A model generated the notes under the pieces. That model made no database searches. It saw only the letters and a program-made list of their open reading frames with translations, and was not told the DNA's origin. Of a DNA stretch of 25,404 bases, positions 22,123 to 25,404 are shown one piece after another. The stretch covers positions 1-25,404 of the forward strand of contig DATKKU010000049.1 of NCBI GenBank assembly GCA_035542755.1, in the 5' to 3' direction. Every line of letters starts with the position of its first letter. Positions within the stretch are counted from its first letter, which is position 1. Made by a program: the position numbers and the translations under genes. The stretch is from RYN-425 sp035542755 (lineage in GTDB: Bacteria > Patescibacteriota > Saccharimonadia > Saccharimonadales > UBA10212).

Positions 22123-23472
22123 CTAATCTTTTTCTAGAAAAGTATTCAGCGCCGAGCGTACGTCGCTGACCTCCAGTAGAAAGCTGGTTTTCTTGCCGCC
22201 GCGGGTTTTTGGGCCAATGGCCGCTTCAAAACCCAGCTTTTTGGCCTCGGCTATGCGTTTTTCGGCCTGCGGTACGTGGCGAACTTCGCCGGATAGTCCA
22301 ACTTCGCCAAAAACAACCGAGTTTTTGGCGAGCTTCATCCCTTTTGCGGCACTAGCAATCGCCATACAGACAGCTAAATCCGCCGCTGGCTCGGTGAGCC
22401 TTATGCCGCCAACCACGTTGACGTAAATGTCGCGGTCGGCCAGTTTTAATTTAGTGCGGCGTTCTAGTACGGCAATTAGCAAATTAACCCGGTTTAGGTC
22501 AATACCACTGGCCGTGCGCTTGGGGTAACCATAACTAGTGGGGTTAACTAGCGCCTGAATTTCTACTAGCAGCGCCCGCGAACCCTCCAGTGTGGCGTGG
22601 ACTACCGAACCATCGCTGATTTTGCGCTCGGCCAACAGCGCCTGCGAAGGATTATCTACGGTCCTAAGCCCCTTATCGTACATTTCAAAAATGGCCGCCT
22701 CATTGGTTGAACCATAGCGATTTTTCGCGCCGCGCAGTATTTTAAAGCCGCCGTATCTATCGCCCTCTAGCTGCAGCACTACGTCAACAACATGCTCAAG
22801 CAGTTTGGGCCCGGCGATGTTGCCCTCTTTGGTAACGTGGCCAACTAGTATCAGGGCCGTGCCACTGACTTTAGCAGCGGCCGTCAGCAGCTGCGTGCTA
22901 TTAGTAATTTGGCTAATAGAACCGGTCGCCGAGGCAATTTCATTAACGGCTACCGACTGGATGGAATCAACTATCACTACGTCAAAGTCGCCACCGGCGA
23001 TAGTTGAGGCAATGTCGTTAGCCACGGTAGACACAGCCAGCTTTAAGTTTTTTTGTTCAGCCCCCAATCGCTGGGCGCGCATAGCAATTTGGCGGACGGA
23101 CTCCTCGCCGCTGACATAAAGCACATTGAACTTCTGAGCCAGGTTGTGCGCCAGCTGCAGTAGCAGCGTGCTTTTACCAATGCCCGGCTCGCCGGCCAGT
23201 AAATTTACGCTGCCGGCTACCAGTCCGCCGCCCAACACCGTATCAACGTCTTTTATATTGGTAGAAAGCCGCTTAGCTTGCTCTTTAGCGGCTTGGCTGA
23301 TGGGCTCGGCCACCAATTTTCTGCCACTGCTACCGGCTGAGGTCTTAGATACGTCTATCTGCTCCTGCAGGGTGTTCCACTCGCCGCAAACCGTGCAGCG
23401 GCCGCTCCAGCTGCCAAAACCAGTCCCACAGTTACTGCAAACAAACCTAACTCCCAAAGCTTTTTTTGCCAT
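22123..23472 (-). CDS. radA: DNA repair protein RadA/Sms
   Basis: RadA is a RecA-like ATPase that helps process recombination intermediates. The 449 residues include the N-terminal C4 zinc finger (Cys12, 15, 26, 29). Walker A is GEPGIGKS (94-101), Walker B is VVIVDS (165-170) and the RadA-specific KNRYG motif lies at 250-254. A C-terminal Lon-protease-like domain follows (YVNVVGGIRLTEPAADLAVC, then FGEVGLSGEVRHVPQAEKRI). The length is standard. The ATG at 23472 is preceded by a TAAACT about 8 nt upstream but no clear Shine-Dalgarno. It is convergent with the PBP gene. Confidence 0.97.
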   Translation of the reverse strand: MAKKALGVRFVCSNCGTGFGSWSGRCTVCGEWNTLQEQIDVSKTSAGSSGRKLVAEPISQAAKEQAKRLSTNIKDVDTVLGGGLVAGSVNLLAGEPGIGKSTLLLQLAHNLAQKFNVLYVSGEESVRQIAMRAQRLGAEQKNLKLAVSTVANDIASTIAGGDFDVVIVDSIQSVAVNEIASATGSISQITNSTQLLTAAAKVSGTALILVGHVTKEGNIAGPKLLEHVVDVVLQLEGDRYGGFKILRGAKNRYGSTNEAAIFEMYDKGLRTVDNPSQALLAERKISDGSVVHATLEGSRALLVEIQALVNPTSYGYPKRTASGIDLNRVNLLIAVLERRTKLKLADRDIYVNVVGGIRLTEPAADLAVCMAIASAAKGMKLAKNSVVFGEVGLSGEVRHVPQAEKRIAEAKKLGFEAAIGPKTRGGKKTSFLLEVSDVRSALNTFLEKD

Positions 23473-23516
23473 AACTAATAGTTTACCCTACTCATTCACT
23501 AAGGTGTATGCTCCTA

Positions 23517-23545
23517 TTGCATATATATGAATATTATGTTAAAAT
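23517..23545 (+). promoter_or_regulatory. promoter reading into the inverted-repeat-flanked GC-rich unit
   Basis: -35 TTGCAT (23517-23522), a 17-nt spacer and -10 TAAAAT (23540-23545). Transcription would start near 23552, outside and upstream of the left inverted repeat. The first transcribed bases form a 10-bp hairpin with a UU bulge (TCTTG..GAGCT / AGCTC CAAGA, 23553-23582). Confidence 0.6.
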
Positions 23546-23607
23546 ACTGCGGTCTTGTTGAGCTTTTTTATTAGCTCCAAGAGTGTTATTTGATAAGTAG
23601 ACAGTTG

Positions 23608-23659
23608 TAGTGCTAGATAAAATGCGGATGAAATTTCGTCCATATTTTGTCTAGTGCTA
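23608..23659 (+). other. long hairpin (23-nt arms) just inside the left inverted repeat
   Basis: Arm 23608-23630 and arm 23637-23659 pair over 23 positions around the loop AAATTT. There are 17 Watson-Crick pairs, five G-U pairs and one C-A mismatch. The G-U pairs exist only in the + strand RNA; on the - strand they become mismatches, so the structure favours rightward transcription. The right arm ends where the GC-rich sequence starts. Confidence 0.6.
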
Positions 23660-23706
23660 CCAAAAAGGCCCGTCACGGAGACGCGCCGCTAGACCAAGGA
23701 GGACAT

Positions 23707-24255
23707 GTGTCCAACACATTGAGCGCATCCGGCGACCTCGGACAGCTCGACTGGAAGGTCGAGGCCTCGGTCCACGGTGACCTCAACCTGGGCTCTGGGC
23801 TCGACGAGGTCGTCTCGCTGGTCATCTCCGGCTTGCAGGACACCGTCGTTCTGCCGTTCAGCGCGGCGGCCTTCGACCGCCCGGTGCTGAGCGATCTGGA
23901 GCGGCCGGTGGTCGTGAACAACGACCTGTACTTCCGCGTCAACGACCTGGATGTCAGCATCGTCGCGACGCTGACCTTCAAGGTCGACGTCACTTCCGAC
24001 GAGTGCGACCTCGCAGAGGAGAACATCGGCACGGTGCTGATCGCCGCCAACACGCTGCTCTCGGAGGTCATCGCCGAGGCCACCGCCAGGGCGGCCGACC
24101 GCAAGCGCCGCCAGCAGCACTTCGACGCAATCGCTTCCGGACCGCTGGGCTCGTTCCTCGGCCCGGAGCTCATGGCGATCCTTCACGACGACATGCTCGG
24201 CTCCAACGGCAACGGCGCGTCGCGCTCCACGCGCTCGCCCGAGTTCACGCTCTAG
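23707..24255 (+). CDS. foreign-looking GC-rich gene, hypothetical protein (182 aa)
   Basis: I do not recognise the protein. The GTG at 23707 follows a perfect AAGGAGG four bases upstream. In-frame codons continue to a TTG at 23647, but no better start exists. The product begins VSNTLSASGDLGQLDWKVEA, continues HGDLNLGSGLDEVVSLVISG and DLYFRVNDLDVSIVATLTFK, then a basic helix (ATARAADRKRRQQHFDAIAS) and a polar tail. It has no signal peptide or membrane segment. Third codon positions are almost all G or C, typical of actinobacterial or other high-G+C genomes and unlike every other gene here. That bias supports real coding and recent transfer. It lies within the 15-bp inverted repeats and is followed by a 14-bp GC hairpin. 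An assembly chimera is the main alternative. Confidence 0.75.
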   Translation: MSNTLSASGDLGQLDWKVEASVHGDLNLGSGLDEVVSLVISGLQDTVVLPFSAAAFDRPVLSDLERPVVVNNDLYFRVNDLDVSIVATLTFKVDVTSDECDLAEENIGTVLIAANTLLSEVIAEATARAADRKRRQQHFDAIASGPLGSFLGPELMAILHDDMLGSNGNGASRSTRSPEFTL

Positions 24256-24263
24256 CGAGCTTC

Positions 24264-24296
24264 GGGCAGGGGCGGCGAATCTCGCCGCCCCTGCCC
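24264..24296 (+). terminator. perfect 14-bp GC hairpin after the foreign gene
   Basis: GGGCAGGGGCGGCG (24264-24277), loop AATCT, then CGCCGCCCCTGCCC (24283-24296). There is no U-run after it. Such strong hairpins without a U-tract are common downstream of genes in high-G+C actinobacteria, so it probably came with the gene. Whether it terminates in this host is unknown. Confidence 0.65.
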
Positions 24297-24345
24297 GCCC
24301 GCATTAATAAACTGTCTACTTATCTTCAATCCAAGTTATCAACGA

Positions 24346-24369
24346 CTCGCCCAACCGGCGGGTTTTTTT
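24346..24369 (+). terminator. rho-independent terminator for rightward transcription
   Basis: CTCGCC (24346-24351), loop CAACC, GGCGGG (24357-24362), then seven T (24363-24369). It lies outside the right inverted repeat, and its U-run overlaps the stop codon of the convergent peptidase-like gene. It would end a transcript begun at 23552. Confidence 0.8.
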
Positions 24370-25330
24370 ATTGCTGTTTAGCCTGAGTAGTCAGGCGAGT
24401 ATCCAGCGAGTTTTGCAGGCTGGCCAGGTCTGAGGCAATAGCGTTGCGCTGAGCAACCAAAGCATTATAGGTACTAATGTCTGCCTGAAGCCTGGACACA
24501 CCACTGTTATAGGCGGCTACTTGACTGTTATAACTGTTTATTTGAGCCTGGTCATTAGAATTTTCCACGCTGGAGCGGCCGGCCTGCAAGTCTGATAGCT
24601 GCGATTTAAGGCTGTCTTCTTCGGCGCCTATCTGCGCCTTCAGCACTGCCAAACGGGCATCGTCGGCGTTTATTTGAGACTGGCGGCTGGTAAATTCGGC
24701 CTGATAATTCTGCTCAAAGGCAACTATGGCTTGACGGTTTGAGAAATACTGTTGATAGTATTCTTCTAGCGCTGGAGGCAGGTTCGCAATCTCAGTGCCA
24801 AAAGTGCAGCTCATCTCGTCCATTACGTCCGTCGGTTCGGTTTGTTGATAAAGTACGACCTCGGCTTTCACCCTGGGATCAGTCAGGCCATTTTTATAGT
24901 AATCTTCCAGCTCGGCGTTAAGTTGGTTGCGCTGCTTGGTGCTCAGCCGCTCGTAAACAGCGTGCAAAACTTCGTGCGCGGCGGTTACCTGTTCTACGCC
25001 GTAGAGCGCCGGGTCATTGACAGAATAAATATAGATGCCGTTTTGTCCAGGATGGTAACAGCCCAGTACGATTGTTTCTTTGTTTTCCGGGCAATATTGG
25101 CGGAAAGTATCTACAGTGTTAATCAACTGCGGGTGGTTAACATAAAACATATGCCTGGTATAGCTGGTAAAGGTGTCCTGGTCGGCCAGACTGGCGATGG
25201 TTGCCGGCGGAGTATAATTACGCAGCCGCAGCCAATCGTCAACCGAGTGGACGTTAATAATCCCCCACGCCGCGCCAACAATTACTGCCGCAAGCAGAGA
25301 CATTGATAGAACTTTTAGAACTCTATTCAC
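24368..25330 (-). CDS. membrane-anchored HExxH protein with C-terminal coiled coil (320 aa)
   Basis: The GTG at 25330 gives MNRVLKVLSMSLLAAVIVGA, a basic start and one hydrophobic segment (about 8-26) acting as an anchor or signal. The extracytoplasmic part contains AAHEVLHAVYERL with a zinc-binding HEVLH at 119-123. A possible third ligand is Glu180 in TFGTEIANLP. Two cysteines (80, 91) bracket a short loop and a third lies at 175. Residues 200-310 are a long coiled coil rich in Gln, Ser and Ala. This looks like a surface metallopeptidase with a rod-like C-terminus. HExxH motifs occur by chance, but the AHE.LH.....L context is typical of real ones. An internal ATG at codon 10 is a possible alternative start. 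Confidence 0.8.
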   Translation of the reverse strand: MNRVLKVLSMSLLAAVIVGAAWGIINVHSVDDWLRLRNYTPPATIASLADQDTFTSYTRHMFYVNHPQLINTVDTFRQYCPENKETIVLGCYHPGQNGIYIYSVNDPALYGVEQVTAAHEVLHAVYERLSTKQRNQLNAELEDYYKNGLTDPRVKAEVVLYQQTEPTDVMDEMSCTFGTEIANLPPALEEYYQQYFSNRQAIVAFEQNYQAEFTSRQSQINADDARLAVLKAQIGAEEDSLKSQLSDLQAGRSSVENSNDQAQINSYNSQVAAYNSGVSRLQADISTYNALVAQRNAIASDLASLQNSLDTRLTTQAKQQ

Positions 25331-25404
25331 TACAAACTATTTTAATCTATTCACCTACTAATTACCCAACCGATAGCCGACTATCTGGACCAGACCAGCC
25401 CCTA
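25331..25404. other. short end region without a recognised feature
   Basis: This is the sequence upstream of the HExxH gene up to the window edge. It is AT-rich next to the gene and more balanced at the edge. No RNA gene or clear promoter is visible. Confidence 0.4.

Larger units (their letters stand above)
23592..24324. mobile_element. GC-rich unit bounded by a perfect 15-bp inverted repeat
   Basis: GATAAGTAGACAGTT (23592-23606) and AACTGTCTACTTATC (24310-24324) are exact reverse complements. They enclose about 700 bp, nearly all of which is very G+C-rich, while both flanks are not. Inside are a hairpin, one gene and a GC-rich hairpin, with no transposase or integrase. I see no target-site duplication next to the repeats. 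It could be a non-autonomous transposon, a captured cassette, or an RNA whose ends pair. The repeats and the composition change are direct observations; mobility is inference. Confidence 0.5.

Noticed and set aside
23592..23660. Integron attC site
   Set aside because: The GTTRRRY/RYYYAAC core sites are not present in the right arrangement and no integrase is visible.
23673..24186. Long - strand open frames in the GC-rich unit
   Set aside because: High G+C leaves antisense frames open by chance. The + strand frame has the codon bias, the Shine-Dalgarno and the downstream hairpin.

Overview
The window looks like part of a small-genome bacterial chromosome, most likely a Patescibacteria (CPR) member. 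Candidatus Saccharibacteria (TM7) is my best guess, from the gene repertoire and protein style; no marker here proves it. UGA behaves as a stop throughout, so this does not look like a UGA-recoding lineage (Gracilibacteria/Absconditabacteria). Most genes are housekeeping: rpoB (cut by the left window edge), clpP, tig, hisS, rsmD, recG, tyrS, radA, a class A penicillin-binding protein and one tRNA-Leu. Between them lie small membrane-anchored, secreted or unrecognised proteins.

Layout. 1-9925 is a leftward block: a hypothetical gene, a leader region, a 690-aa protein with a class I synthetase-like HLGH motif, a HIT protein, hisS, tig, a membrane-anchored protein, a frameshifted small gene, clpP and rpoB. 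Two regulatory devices are readable. A CIRCE-like HrcA operator lies over the -35 box of clpP. Upstream of the synthetase-like/HIT/hisS group is a promoter, a 33-codon ORF with four His codons, a pause hairpin, a possible antiterminator and an 11-bp terminator, which is the layout of a translation-coupled attenuator. 9978-11341 is a rightward pair (membrane protein, histidine phosphatase). 11342-12662 is gene-poor and centred on tRNA-Leu(UAG). It holds degenerate copies of both ends of that tRNA and one small secreted Ig-like protein. 12663-16677 is leftward (hypothetical, rsmD, hypothetical, recG). 16728-17006 is a small rightward gene. 17010-19037 is a leftward tyrS/methyltransferase pair. 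19178-22117 is a rightward bifunctional PBP, convergent with radA (22123-23472).

The most unusual segment is 23592-24324. A perfect 15-bp inverted repeat encloses a gene of very high G+C, with strong G/C third-position bias unlike every neighbour. The gene has its own strong Shine-Dalgarno and is followed by a perfect 14-bp GC hairpin. A 23-nt-arm hairpin sits just inside the left repeat. A good promoter lies outside the left repeat and a rho-independent terminator outside the right one, so the whole unit could be one transcript. It looks like DNA from a high-G+C organism, perhaps an actinobacterial host of an epibiont, captured in an otherwise ordinary locus. The window ends with a membrane-anchored protein that has an HEVLH zinc-peptidase motif and a coiled coil.

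A recurrent feature is a -10 hexamer only 7-11 nt upstream of the start codon (clpP, tig, recG, several hypotheticals), which suggests frequent leaderless mRNAs.
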